Source: Morinoia aosen (taxonomy: Eukaryota; Arthropoda; Malacostraca; Amphipoda; Talitridae). Taken from it: 64,000 bases of DNA. The notes beneath the pieces were generated by a model. The model was not told the DNA's origin and did no database searches. It saw only the letters and a list, made by a program, of their open reading frames with translations. The DNA lies in contig CM059572.1 of assembly GCA_030386875.1 (NCBI GenBank), positions 35,461,732 to 35,525,731 on the forward strand. The letters run 5' to 3'. Shown here in pieces: positions 1-13,190 of this stretch. The position numbers and the translations under genes are program-made. Position 1 is the first letter of the stretch. Each line of letters begins with the position of its first letter.

Positions 1-1339
1 GAGGGCGATGGTCTTCATTATTATTTTCGGCCACTAATTTTAGTTCTCATCATCACTTGAGTATCCTAACCTCTACAGTCAGGGCCTTTAAATCCGAATG
101 CCTGGTTGAGAAACAGTGCAGTTCTTCTAAATGCAGGAAATATGAAAAAATGTAAATTGCACAAGCCCAATTGGTCGACAAGTGAAATGAATTGCTAATG
201 CGACACAAAATCCGTGAACTTAGAGCTAATTTTCCTGATTGCTTTCCCAAAGACTGCGCCCAAAAAACTGAAAAATTATGATCAAATTACGCACGGATTC
301 AAATTTTATTCAATTTTTTCATAGCTCATGATCGATCGATGATTTCTATGCGTTTTTATTCCAATGACTGCATCACAGAATTGTTAAAATTGACGATTAA
401 ATTACATCTAGATTCGAAGGGCTTTCATATTCCTCATTTACTATATTGAATGCGACGCGTGTTGTTTTAGATCCCGAAGTTGGGTCGAAGGCGACGGGAC
501 AATTTATTGGTATTATCTCTTCAATATTTCGATGGAGCGCCAGAGTTACTCTTTAAAATTTATTACCCTCGACGGGTTCCGGAGCGTCCAGAGGGTAATG
601 AATTCTGCGTCGCAATTTATTTCTTCAGGAAACATAAAACACATTTTTGTCTTGTAATAAAGGTGGAGGTTTCTCCCTGATGATCACCTCGTACTCTCTT
701 TTGAAATTCTAGCAATAAATTGCCTACTAATGGAAATTAGTTTGTGGATAAAACAAGGTGAAAAGTTCGTGGAAACGTAACAATAAATTGTTGAATAATA
801 GGGAATTACTTCCTGTATATATTGAGGTGAAGAATTCTGAAAACATGACATTAAATTACCGACTAACTTGTCATTATTTTACTCGCGAAACAAAGTACTA
901 AAAGTTGTCACGCCATGATGAGAAATTTCTGTCGAATTTCTAAATTTATAACTAAATTTCTGTTGAAGAATTTTAGCAGAGAAACATCCAGGTAAGCAAT
1001 TTTCTTTTCATATGATGAACGTAAATAAAAGTCATCCGTGAATGTATGCAACATTGGAGTGAGAAGAACGCGATAATACCACATCAATTACGTCACACAT
1101 TTGCTAATTCTCAAGCAGCTCAGCTGTCAGCGAAACAAATAAACGCAATTAAAAATGCGGGCTTAGGAAGACAAGCTCGAAAAACTTAATAAACTCATTT
1201 CTCGTTGTAAAATAACACACGATAGAGATGCTGAATTGTGTGTTTTATAAAGTGACCGTCTGTGGCTGAAGTTAATGCAAGGAGAGCACACCGACTGCGA
1301 GGGTTGCTTTTGGCACTACTCTACAACAATAGTACATGC

Positions 1340-1625
1340 TGTGTCTCTAAACCATTACATACACTATTGTTAAACCCGTTGTATACAATTTTGCTAAACT
1401 CATTTTGCATACCCTATTGCTAAGTCTATTACCTACATTATTGCTAAGACCATTACCTACCTTATTGCTAAACCCATTACATGCATTATTACTGTTAAAC
1501 TTATTATATCCAATGTTGCTAAACCCACTACATGCCTTGTTGCTAAGCCCATTACATACACTTTTCCTAAATCCATCACACGCACTACTCAACACCCATT
1601 TCACACACTATTGCTAAATCAATCA
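1340..1625 (+). repeat. Minisatellite, ~24-bp unit
   Basis: Degenerate units of the form ctaaacccattacatacact, about 12 copies. Short reading frames on both strands here are products of the repeat. Confidence 0.85.
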
Positions 1626-2459
1626 CACATCCAGTTGCTAAGCGCCTTTACACGCTACAATTACACAGCATTACTCGCCGTATTACTACACTGTTTTACA
1701 CTCTCTATTACAGAATACGTCACAACCCTACGTGATACCTTGCATTATACATTTATTCGCATGTGTTGCTGTAATTTTTTCTCAATTTTGACCTGTTAAC
1801 AGCCTTCGAAGATAAGTTCGTTTTAAAATTTAAAATGACCAGCCTCAAAACATCTTTCCCGTTGAATAAATATCGCACTCAAAAATAAAAACCTCACTGA
1901 TATAGTTGTTATGTTTTTACAATGAAACCACTCGAGGCTTTATACGTCAGTCAGGCTTTTTAGGGTGCATTGATAAAAACTGAGAGCGAAGGATTGCAGA
2001 ATGTATGCTTCAGTCACGTTTTATCTCTCCGTCTGTCCAATAAATCGGAAAACCTTTCGGTAGGTCGAACTTGATTGAAGACGTACATCGGTGCTTTATT
2101 TCGTTTCCGCAGTGATTCTACGTCAGAGAAAACGATTTGTTCACTCGAACCATAAAAGGAAATCGGGTTCTTCGTTCACTCATTCACCACTACAATACGA
2201 TTACAAGTTTGAGAAAACGATCTGTTCATCTACATTTAAAATTAAATCAATTTCTTTCTTCCCTCATTCAAGACTACTACACTTATACTACTTAAAACGG
2301 AAGAGTAAGCTGAATTTTGCGAATTAAAATGAGCGAATTTGAAATTTGAGGAGATGTAAGCCGTTCAATGCAGACATGCAAAGCTGATAGATATGCACGT
2401 TAGAACCTGAAGCTTGCACGTGAAATGTTAAACTGGGCACACATTTGAGCCCTAATGAA

Positions 2460-2790
2460 AGTTGCTCGTTAGTTGAGGGGGTCGGCAGTAAATTTCAAGC
2501 CCCCATTTTAATCAGAAGCGCAAAATGTCGTTAGTCATTTTAAATCGCCTATAAAAATTGTTCGTAAGCAAAGGGCGTCGGTAGCTATTTTAAATTGTTT
2601 ATAAAAATTGCTAGTGAGCCGAGGGTGTCAGCAGCAAATTCAGATTGCTCATATTATTTGTTCGTAGGCAGAGTGTCAACAGCAAATTTAAATTGCTTAA
2701 AAAATTGTTCGTCAGCAGACGGGGTTGGTAGCCATTTTAAATTGCTTATAAAAACTGTTCGTGAGCCGAGGATGTCAGCAGCAAATTTCA
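2460..2790 (+). repeat. Degenerate ~60-bp tandem repeat
   Basis: Units contain ttcgtgagccgagggtgtca, then gcagcaaatttaaattgctt. About five copies with drift. Confidence 0.8.
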
Positions 2791-4107
2791 GCAGCCAAAA
2801 ATGGCATTCACGGCTTCATAGACGAAATCAGAGCGCATTCGTATCACAAGCACCAAGTCAATTATTTATTCCCTTTCATTACGATTCTAATCGAACTCAA
2901 ACGAAATTACTCTCCTATTACTCTACCTCGTAAATTACTAAATTTCACGTAAATTCCAGGTAAATTACTAAATTACTTGTCCACTATTATTAAGACGTTG
3001 TTGTTGATTTCAAAGCGATTTCAAGATTGCTCAACCTACAAAGTTTACTCGCTTTTCAGCACAACAGATATGTGCGGCACCAAGCAGCTTGTGTTGGCGC
3101 AGCGCCGTAGCCGCCGCCGCGTCACCGCCGGAGGTGAGCAGCATTCGGCGTGTTGACACACGACAAACTGGAAGCACAACTTGTGCCTCGTGAAAGATAA
3201 TTTGTTGACGCTCCGATTTAATTGATGCGTGCGCGTAAATTAAGAAATGCCTCATTAAGAAATTTACTTGCTTGCAGCCATTTGCCTAAAGTGATTCTGT
3301 CTGCTTAAATATGCAACGTTTCTTGTCATTGCGAGGCACACGCACACACACACTAACACGCAAAACGTTTCAGTGAATTGAAGCATTTATCTTTTCTTTA
3401 ATTCTTTCGAACTGGAATTTGTTTTCATGAATAAAACAATTAGATTTGAATGCTGTTTTGTTAAATTTTTTGTAGAAGTGGACGACTTGAAGCTATTTTA
3501 ACCGCTCATGAAAATGAATACGAGGAAAATATGATCGTTAAACATGATCACATGATGCTAACCTCGCAATGATGAAAATACCGAAGTTGCTTTCAAAGTA
3601 GTCTTCCTTTTCCCCGGGAATAATGCTCAGTGTTGAGAACACACATTTTATGTTAATAAATATATCTACTCATGTAAACCAGGCAAAATTGTACTCAAAT
3701 TTATTTCCACATCAACGTAAACAGAAACACACGTAAACTCCCATACGTGATAGATTCCATCCCACTCCCTACCCCAAATATGTTCATCTAAATCCAAACT
3801 TTCCAAATTTTATATCGAATCAGAGGTCACCTTTCACCGAGGTTATCATATCTGCATTATTCGGCCGCTGGAGGACGCCCTGAGAACCGGAATTTTGCTT
3901 CAGTGCCCCGGGGGCAGGCAGCTCGAGGGCTCATTAGCGCGGTCTCCGTTGCTGCAGCCCCAATAAAAACGGCGTTAGTTGAGCTTCAAGTGCCCACTCA
4001 GCAATAATTACCGCGCGTCGAGCGCCGACCGCTGCAGTTGTGCGCCCGGGGCTCCATGTGGCCTGCGCTGGGGGGACCTGCACAGCTCAGAGAGCTCAGT
4101 GAGGGCG

Positions 4108-4435
4108 TAGGCTGCTGGAGCGTTGGAGAGTGAGAGTATAGGCTGCTGGAGCGTTGGAGAGTGAGAGTATAGGCTGCTGGAGCGTTGGAGAGGGAGAGTG
4201 GGAGTGTAGGCTGCTGGAGCGTTGGAGAGGGAGAGTGAGAGTGTAGGTTGCTGTAGCGTTGGAGAGGGAGAGTGAGAGTGTAGGTTGCTGGAGCGTTGGA
4301 GAGTGAGAGTGTAGGCTGCTGGAGCGATGGAGAGGGAGAGTGAAAGTATAGGTTGCTGGAGCGTTGGAGAGGGAGAGTGAGAGTGTAGGTTGCTGGAGCG
4401 TTGGAGAGGGAGAGTGAGGGTGTAAAGAGCTGAGC
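4108..4435 (+). repeat. Minisatellite, 31/37/43-bp unit
   Basis: Units built on gtaggctgctggagcgttgg with a variable number of gagagg/gagagt hexamers. Purine-rich on +, so the minus strand is a CT-rich tract leading into the GC-rich segment at 4012-4077. Confidence 0.9.
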
Positions 4436-4499
4436 TGACACGTTGGAGAGCTGAAACGTTGAAGAACTGAAACGTTGGACAGCTGAAACATTGGGTAGC

Positions 4500-5665
4500 T
4501 GGAACGTTGTGAGGAGGAGGCAGAGCCGGAAGAGCTGGAACGTTGTGAGGGAGAGGTAAAGCCGGGAGAGCTGGAACGTTGTGAGGGAGAGGTAGAGCCG
4601 GGAGAGCTGGAACGTTGTGAGGGAGAGGTAAAGCCGGGAGAGCTGGAACGTTGTGAGGGAGAGGTAAAGCCGGGAGAGCTGGAACGTTGTGAGGGAGAGG
4701 TAAAGCCGGGAGAGCTGGAACGTTGTGAGGGAGAGGTAAAGCCGGGAGAGCTGGAACGTTGTGAGGGAGAGGTAGAGCCGGGAGAGCTGGAACGTTGTGA
4801 GGGAGAGGTAAAGCCGGGAGAGCTGGAACGTTGTGAGGGAGAGGTAGAGCCGGAAGAGCTGGAACGTTGTGAGGGAGAGGTAAAGCCGGGAGAGCTGGAA
4901 CGTTGTGAGGGAGAGGTAGAGCGTGGAGAGCTGGAACGTTGTGAGGGAGAGGTAAAGCCGGGAGAGCTGGAACGTTGTGAGGGAGAGGTAAAGCCGGGAG
5001 AGCTGGAACGTTGTGAGGGAGAGGTAGAGCGTGGAGAGCTGGGACGTTGTGAGGGAAAGGTAGAGCGTGGAGAGCTGGAACGTTGTGAGGGAGAGGTAGA
5101 GCGTGGAGAGCTGGAACGTTGTGAGGGAGAGGTAAAGCCGGGAGAGCTGGAACGTTGTGAGGGAGAGGTAAAGCCGGGAGAGCTGGAACGTTGTGAGGGA
5201 AAGGTAGAGCGTGGAGAGCTGGAACGTTGTGAGGGAGAGGTAGAGCGTGGAGAGCTGGAACGTTGTGAGGGAGAGGTAGAGCGTGGAGAGCTGGGACGTT
5301 GTGAGGGAGAGGTAAAGCCGGGAGAGCTGGAACGTTGTGAGGGAGAGGTAGAGCGTGGAGAGCTGGGACGTTGTGAGGGAAAGTTAGAGCGTGGAGAGCT
5401 GGGACGTTGTGAGGGAAAGTTAGAGCGTGGAGAGCTGGGACGTTGTGAGGGAAAGTTAGAGCGTGGAGAGCTGGGACGTTGTGAGGGAAAGTTAGAGCGT
5501 GGAGAGCTGGGACGTTGTGAGGGAAAGTTAGAGCGTGGAGAGCTGGGACGTTGTGAGGGAGAGGTAGAGCGTGGAGAGCTGGGACGTTGTGAGGGAAAGT
5601 TAGAGCGTGGAGAGCTGGGACGTTGTGAGGGAGAGGTACAGCCGGGAGAGCTGGAACGCTGTGAG
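4500..5665 (+). repeat. Large minisatellite, 36-bp unit, about 32 copies
   Basis: Unit ggagagctggaacgttgtga plus gggagaggtaaagccg. Sub-types differ at aaagccg, agagccg and agagcgt, and the gggaaagtt variant is clustered at 5370-5630, showing local homogenisation. The unit is a multiple of three, so long frames appear on the minus strand without implying a protein. Confidence 0.95.
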
Positions 5666-7739
5666 GAGGAGTGGAGTGTATGGTCGTCACACGATGACCC
5701 TCTCAGTGGTGCAGGTGTTCGGTGTTCATGTCTGTCGCGTGATTCAGATGCTCAATAGTTATGTGTTGAAAAATCATAGAAAAAAGGGGAAATAGGAGTT
5801 CTTCATGATACGACCGAGCAGTTCTTGTTGATATAGAGTTTGATAGATACTGGAACCCAAAGAATTACAAGTGTTTGTATCAAATCGTCAGAAAGCCTTC
5901 ATGCTTCCCAGTCTTCATCTCTGTTGGAGACAAGCAATATAAACTTTAGATTCCTTATGTCTTTTCCACCAATAGCGCATCTGTATTGCCATCTAATCGC
6001 ATCTGTAATGCAATTTTATACATTCAGGAAATGAATATATAAAAAATAAAAAAAATTGCAGTCTCCTTTAGGAGGAACCCTTTTTCTCTCATAGCTACAG
6101 ATTAAAAATACGTTCATAAAATTCAAGACTTCAGTTGAAAAAAACGAAGTCTTGCAATAAAGAATCACAAATAGAAATTATCCCATACCTCCAATATTTT
6201 CAAAGCTATAAAAGGAAATTTACACCCACGAGCACAAAAGCTCGTGTCTCATTAACGATAAAAAATAAATTAGGATCACTTTGTTTCTCTGAGTAAACTG
6301 TATAGTTAGTCTGGTAGCCTGTGCGTGCAAGCGACGGATTGTATGCATTTATTATGGCACATTAGAGGAAAATTTTCAGTGTGAATACCTCAATACCTCA
6401 TGTAAGTGCAACAAGTAAGCACACATGAAACCTCGAAATCGACGCTCGGTTAGTAGTTGTGCTTCCATTCATCGGAAATGAGTTCAACCGATTTTAATAT
6501 GAAAAGAAATAGGTGAACTCCACTTTTATTTGCACGAGCACGTATGAATAAAATTAATGAGGTCCAGCAGGGTTCATGAGACAATTTAATTTAGAATTTA
6601 ACTAGACGCTGCTATATTTTTCACCAGCTACTAAATAGTTATCGATGGCAACCGTGGCCACGACTTTGCTTCTTGAAATAAGTTTGAGCTTGAACGCACG
6701 CTAGGCCTTATTCATGGTCATAAGATTGATAACAGAATATTTCAAGGCTCTGTCTACTAATATTGTGCAAATAAATTGACAACTGACTTGAAAAATCCAT
6801 TAAAAAAAATGCAAAATTCATAGAATTGGTTAGCCAAAACAACACAGCTTTTAGTCATCGTGCTGCCGTCCCACGCAACAGCCGTATAAAAAAGGCAAAC
6901 AAAAAACAAACGTCTCGCGTCCGGCAAAACACAAAGTTCGGACTGCTGTTCCTGCCCTCTCCGCCTCCGTAAAAAAGCTCCAAAAAGTGTTGAGCAAAAG
7001 TGCGCTGCGATGAGCCTGGGCAACTCGTTATTAAATTAGAGGCCAGGGGCTACAGCGCCCTCTCGTGGCGACTGATGCTCTTGGTTTTATTGTCCGCGAG
7101 TTTATTGTAGGACTTTCAATACTTCGATGGCTTCTCTTGAAATGTGGGGGATTAAATTACCTTCTTTTGTTGTAGTTCGAGAAAGGAAAGACATTCACGT
7201 CAGGGTTCTATAAACGAACGACTCACCCAGGTCTCGCTCTTCTTAAAGAGTGAGTTATGAGTTGTCAGGCTACTTCTGTTGTTCACCGATATATGAGTTT
7301 GCAGTTTAGTGGAACGTGTCTTTCAATAGAAGTAGTGTATATCTTTATAAATGTCTCCGTGTATCTGTATTCTTTGCAAACATTTTCGGGTCAATGCCAC
7401 ATTGTTAGAGATGAGTACCAAGACTAAATTCAAACGAAAAAATTCGTTCTTAGTTTGGTCTTCGACGCTTTAGAAATTGCATGCGTACTTCGTCCCAAAT
7501 TAAGACAAGATCTACCATAAATTTATTTTAGATTAAATTTCAGTGTGACCGCTATTGCTGAAATCCTATTTCATTCATTTTTATCAGGAAATTTCAGCCT
7601 AAGCCCTTCCGTTTCAATTAAATTACGTTCTATGACCGCCTTTATTCTCGACACACGTTGGCACCTTCCTCTCTCATTTTCCTCATTGCTTTGTTAATAA
7701 GCCAAAGATTGTTTATAAGAAAACTTACATCTATTGTTA

Positions 7740-7985
7740 TTCGGTCACGCATACCTTACTAGTCCGTAGGTCCGTAGGAGGAGTCTTGAACACACGGTCC
7801 TTCGAGAAGCACCAAAGGAATAAATCTCAGGGTGCAATATCAGGGTTTCTAGGCGACCACTCAACTGCATGTCGAATTCCTATGACAAGCTCCTTAAAAA
7901 TTTCTTGCACACGGTTTCTCAAACAAATAAATCTGTGCCACGGAGCTCCGTCTAGCATTAGCGACATCTGTTGTCTTTTTCAACC
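7740..7985 (-). pseudogene. Mariner-like transposase fragment
   Basis: On the minus strand the reading MLDGAPWHRFICLRNRVQEI, then VEWSPRNPDIAP, a stop, and DLFLWCFSKDRVFKTPP matches the C-terminal catalytic region of mariner-type transposases (QDGAPPH ... W-PRSPDL-PLD-FLWG--K--VY-TPP). The catalytic aspartates of DGAP and PRNPD are recognisable. A stop interrupts the frame and the rest of the element is not seen. Dead remnant of a cut-and-paste transposon. Confidence 0.72.
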
Positions 7986-8339
7986 CTAAAGTATAGCGAG
8001 AGAATGAGCTCGGAAAAATTTATATTGCACAAGTTGAAAAACAAATTGTAATCACTCTAAATACCAAGTCGCCTGAATTAAACTGTCAACAGTTAAAAAT
8101 TCGGGCTAGTCAACTATAGATAAAACTTCGCTACAAATTATACAAAACTCGTTTTCTTACGTTTGATAATTTTTGACGAATCAATACGCTAAAAGTGAGT
8201 AGCATTTTTTGGATCCCCCTACACATTCTTCCACGGAACATTTCATTTTCTTTTACATATTATGAGCATTTTCTCTTAAATTCTGTGACTCAAGCACGAT
8301 TCTTGAACTGAAGAGGAATATACTCTATCAAACACGTAA

Positions 8340-8596
8340 GGCCCATTTCACACCGAGCTAGCAAAGCAGCATCTAGCAAGCTCGCATGAACTATCTAGCA
8401 GATGGTCTGCGAGACTGGTAGGTAGGAATAGCACTATTACGAGCCGTTGCCTTCACACTGAGCTCGCACGTTTAATCCAGCATTCAGGATGCGAGGTGAA
8501 AATGCAATTCCTACCTACCAGTCTCACAGATCATTTGCTAGATAGCTCATGCGAGCTTGCTAGGTGCTACTTTGCTAGCTCACTGGAAAATGGGCC
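8340..8596. mobile_element. PIF/Harbinger-type MITE with long inverted repeats
   Basis: A 257-bp fold-back element. The left arm ggcccatttcacaccgagct and the inverted right end (ggcccattttccagtgagct) match, and the arms continue through agcaaag.agca and gactggtaggtaggaat for about 90 bp each. The element is flanked by TAA on both sides (8337-8339, 8597-8599), the target duplication typical of PIF/Harbinger elements. No coding capacity. Confidence 0.88.
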
Positions 8597-9139
8597 TAAC
8601 TGAAGCAAACTTTCTAAATATAAACTTCAGTTGTTGCCACTTGCCACATTGATTTTATTTTGTCTTTCTTATATCCACTGGCACACTCCAATGATAAACA
8701 AATGAACCAAAGTGGTGGTAACCTTAGTTCCTTTGAACATTCAGGAACGGTAACGTCAATATTTCAAAGGAAACATTTTCGGATGATATCTCCAATCGTC
8801 AGAGCGAATTCTGATCAAATTTTGAATGTCCCGTACGTTCACTTCACAAACGTTTTAATGCAAACTGTACTGTACGTAGGATTAAGAGCGCTTAGCCAGA
8901 TGCTGTTTATCATGATTGTTAACAAGATAATCACAGTTTAAATAATTTAACCCCGACAGTTTTGATTTACGAAAAGCTTGGCAAGTGATACGGTTAAGCT
9001 GCATTTAGAACTACAAAAATATCAATCAATGAATTAAGAAAATTTTTAAACTCAGAGACCGAAACTGAGAAGTGAACTTATAATACAAAATTACGAATCA
9101 TTAGCGCTGAAAGTATAAAAAGGTAATTAATGGTCCGGA

Positions 9140-9345
9140 GGTCAGCCCTGGTGTTGACGGAGGGTATTTTCATGACGCTGCTGACCGACCAGCAGTCACA
9201 ACCAAATTTTCACAAGTACTTAATCAAAGCTGAATGAAAACACGATCTAATTAATCTATGCTTTTTCTTCAATTCCTAATTACAATTTATTTTAAATTTG
9301 AGATGAATATTGAACATTGAACTTCAGTTTAACTCTCCCTGGCCA
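9140..9345 (+). repeat. Dispersed repeat copy (partner of 61915-62120)
   Basis: Shares ttttcatgacgctgctgacc, cttaatcaaagctgaat and gaacttcagttt in order with 61.9-62.1 kb. Diverged. Confidence 0.6.
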
Positions 9346-9439
9346 CGTGTTAATTAAATTGAAACGATCTCATAATTTGCTGAGACATTCACGCAATGAC
9401 TATTTTGACAGCTGACATGGGCGCTCAAAACCAGGCCAA

Positions 9440-9720
9440 TAATTGTTACAGCTCTGTGTAATATTGACTTAGCACTATAACATTACAACCTCTGAGGAAT
9501 TGTAGCTTAGCCCTGTAACATTACAACTTCTGTGTAACATTAACTTAGCACTATAACATTATAACCTCTGTGTAATATAAACTTAGCACTATAACATTAC
9601 AACCTCTGTGTAACATAAACTTAGCACTGTAACATTACAACCTCTTTGTAACATAAACTTAGCACCGTAACATTATAACCTCTGTGTAGCATTAACTAAA
9701 CACTATTACTTCCTCAGTGT
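9440..9720 (+). repeat. Minisatellite, ~39-bp unit
   Basis: Units of the form acttagcactataacattac plus aacctctgtgtaacata, about seven copies, with decayed copies to about 9850. Confidence 0.88.
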
Positions 9721-11164
9721 ATAATTAAATTTGCACTGAAACATTACCATCTCATCCTGAAGCATCAAACTTATCTCTATTACAACCTCAATGCATCAGA
9801 AACTTATCACTAAAACACTGCAAAACATGTTATTGCAATTATTACACACTAAAACATATTACCGTCTAAAGATCAATCGAGGCACGGATGTAAATGGAAA
9901 AAGTTCAGGGCAGTTCCAAGAAACTCATTTATCTGAATTGCATGTTTTCAGATAAATTAATTAACCACCGTGTCATGCGTGCGGAATAACAGTTTAAGCT
10001 TGAAAAGACCCTGTGGAAATGAATACATCTAAGAACGCGTTCAAAGCACATCACTTTTTTTAGACGCTTCGAGAGAATTGCAGGTAAAAATGTGCAGACT
10101 ATTAGTCGAGGGGTCGAACATTTGTTTTGCCGACCGTCTGCTTTGAGCGGAATTTTTCGGTGCCCCCGCAATATATCAGCAATCTCTCCCACTCAGGGAA
10201 ATAAAACATTTATTTTAAACGACGTGCCAAGCGGTGCCACAACGGCGTGTTTGCATGACGTGATGTGAGCATCAGTGATGTTATTTATGGGTCGTTAAAC
10301 ATTGTGGCGTCGCCCGCTCAAATATTTCCTCTATTGCCGCCAATTGAAGGCAAATACTGCCTGAAAATATTCGACAGCTTTCGATGTTGTTCGCTCTTTG
10401 CTGACTAGTGGCGTCCATGTCCGCATGAGACCGTGAAATGTGTAACTCAGAATTGGACAGAATTTTTGGGGTACGATATAACCACGGAATAAATTAATAA
10501 ATATGTTCGCAGGGAGTCACGTTGGTACAGGATGCAAGTTTTCTGTCGTAAATAAATACGGGTAAAAATCTGTTGCATAAAATATGTATTGGGGAAAACA
10601 TTGTAGGGGATTTTTTCACAAGAATTGATGAAGTTACTTCCAATTTTTTTCTCATTGAAGTTATTTTCAACAAATAAATCCAACGAATGTACCTACACTG
10701 GAAGCAACTAGTTCCAGCTGTCTAGCACGACGTGTATACATAAAATCTTTTCAGGCATATTGATAATTGGACATCACGTCTTTCTCTTGGGTAAAAATAT
10801 CAGCCAATGAGTTATTTTTAAACTGAAGTGAGTTCCTTGAATGCTATTGTAGAAGTTGCGCGGCCCGAAAAACGTCCCAGATGGTCATTAGAGTGAGAGC
10901 CTCTAACTTTAGAGCGTCCAAACTTTATGCAGTCAAACTCGACTGTTTGCGTTCTGTAGCAAGCAAGGTTCCTTCTCTAAGCCAAGCTTCTCTGTCCAAA
11001 GCACACGCGCACGCACGCACAGTGAACTATACATGAATGGAGCTGCAGATGAAAGTTTTCTCATATTCAATCTGGACACATGACATGCTTCAAGCTCAGA
11101 AAAACTTGCTCCCGTATATCCAAAATTTTCGTTAGTTTGTGGATAAATCCGTCTTTGCACATAG

Positions 11165-11530
11165 GCTGGGAGCTCTTCTCCAGAGGTGTTAAGGTGTTGG
11201 AAGTCTCTGAGGAAGATTTAGGGAATATGACGGTCTTAGCTTGTGTTGCGCTTCTGCAAAGTTGCTCTCCGTCTCAAACTCGTGACCAGGGAACCACTCC
11301 GAGGACCTCAAGATTGCGAGCCTTGAGCTGTTGGGCAAAGACACGCCTGTGTTGTGGACATCAGCCGTCTACTTCAAAAGACGCTTCTTTCTCAGCCGCG
11401 CCTGCCATCGCTTCAGAACTTCTAGTAGCACGAACATTATTTTCTTTCAAAAATTGCAGCCGTGATCGCTGCAGGCCACCAGCGCATCGTTCATGAAGCT
11501 GACAGCGTTGACGCTGCTCTGCAGCTGCTC
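11165..11530 (-). pseudogene. Possible decayed coding fragment, WD40-like
   Basis: On the minus strand EQLQSSVNAVSFMNDALVAC followed by SDHGCNF resembles a WD40 blade (VNAVSF...LVA..SDHG). A frameshift and stops follow, and a second frame stays open with VHNTGVSLPNSSRLAI and SSEWFPGHEFETESNF. The segment is GC-richer than its flanks. No parent gene is recognised, and the plus strand is also open over 138 codons, so coding origin is uncertain. Confidence 0.28.
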
Positions 11531-12059
11531 AAAAATATTTGCTAAGCTACCTTCGGAACAAATTTTCTGGTTGGTACGCGCAGTTTTGCGGGGGTACTGG
11601 GAAGCCTCAGCAGCTGTCTAAAATCCTGTGGTGATCTGCTTTGCCGCGATCGTGGCTACCGCTGTACTGTAGTGATTGCGTTATTACTGCGCTGTTGTAC
11701 GTATATGCCGGCGGCTATTTGTTACTAGGCTCTCGTTATTTTGTCTGTTGCATGGTACAACAACTAGGCAAAATGATTAGCTTTTGCATCCCATTGCATG
11801 GTAAGATCCATGTGCAGCAATTTTGCTCCTTAACTTATCATTTTTTACACAACTTATAACCCCTGCAGAGGAGCACCCAACTCTACTGTTCGCCAACGAG
11901 CTCCGCTTACCTTTTCTGCATATAACGTACCTATCTCTGATTACGCCATTGCCTGGTTATATCTGGCTGCTTACTTACATTATATGCATAACCCTGCACC
12001 TGAGCGCACTGCTTGCACTACCTGCACTACATGCATCACCTGGCCCGCCTACATCAATT

Positions 12060-12600
12060 GGCCTGTATGCACTGCCTGCCCCACCTGCCTGCCTGCACCA
12101 CCTGCCCTGTCTGCACCACCTGCCTGCCTGCACCACCTGCCCTGTCTGCACCACCTGCCAGCCTGCACCACCTGCCTGCCTGCACCACCTGCCTGCCTGC
12201 ACCACCTGCCCTGCCTGCACCACCTGCCCTGCCTGCACCACCTGCCTGCCTGCGCCACCTGCCCTGTCTGCACCACCTGCCTGCCTGCACCACCTGCCCT
12301 GTCTGCACCACCTGCCTGCCTGCACCACCTGCCTGCCTGCACCACCTGCCTGCCTGCACCACCTGCCCTGCCTGCACCCCCTGCCCTGCCTGCACCACCT
12401 GCCTGCCTGCACCACCTGCCTGCCTGCACCACCCGCCTGCCTGCACCACCTGCCCTGTCTGCACCACCTGCCCTGCCTGCACCACCTGCCCTGCCTGCAC
12501 CACCTGCCCTGCCTGCACCACCTGCCCTGCCTGCACCACCTGCTTTGCCTGCACCACCTGCCCTGCCTGCACCACCTTCCCTGTCTGCACCACCTGCCAG
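12060..12600 (+). repeat. Minisatellite, ~15-bp unit CTGCCTGCACCACCTGCC type
   Basis: Pure array of ctgcctgcaccac / ctgccctgtctgcaccac modules, over 30 copies. It is C-rich on + and open in five frames only because units are mostly multiples of three. Confidence 0.93.
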
Positions 12601-13190
12601 GTCCCCATGCAGCATAATGCGAGCAGTCAGTTGCACAGATGGCAGTCATTCCGCAACATTACGCAGAGGGCGCCATTATCATGGCAATATTCCGGTGATG
12701 GGCGGCGCTGCACACACACACAGCGGGCCCCCACATTACCTGGCGATGGCCTCGCTAACCTGGTTTTTTTACACTCTCGTTTGTTTCTTGATTAGCATTG
12801 TTATTATTTGTGAAAGGCGACTGAGTGTGCGCTATGGCTAGCGGTCCTCGTCTGATGTGGGGGAGTTGGGCAATGCGGATATAGTTAGGTGGTGTTTGTG
12901 ATGTGATGAGTTTGGTGGTAGCGTTATTTGAGCGTGTTTTGTGATCTGTCGTTACGCCTACTTTTGAGTTTGAATTAATCTTAATTTTGTGATCTGTCGT
13001 TACACCTGTTATATTTTTTGTGTTTGAATTACTCTTTGTAACGTTGAAGTTATTTCACGTATCATAGTATGTTTTTTTATCGAGTTCTGTAGTATGATTT
13101 GGAAGATGGGTAAAGGAGTTTAGATGCAATTTTTTTTAAACGTAGAGTTTAATGTTAACAACACTCATGTGCCGTAGCTTTTAACTCTTT

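Noticed and set aside
4008-5690. 560-residue minus-strand open frame of PLPHNVPALPA repeats
   Set aside because: The 36-bp unit is a multiple of three and contains no stop, so a long frame arises by chance; no signal peptide, splice context or codon bias supports a protein.
6757-7023. 88-residue minus-strand frame
   Set aside because: No recognisable motif, low-complexity stretches and no splice or poly(A) context.
12060-12600. CRISPR-like regular repeats
   Set aside because: No spacers: units are contiguous tandem repeats in a eukaryotic context. The same applies to the other arrays.
11823-12841. Several overlapping frames of 180-285 residues rich in Cys, Pro, His or Gly
   Set aside because: All are translations of one CTGCCTGCACCAC minisatellite read in different frames on both strands.
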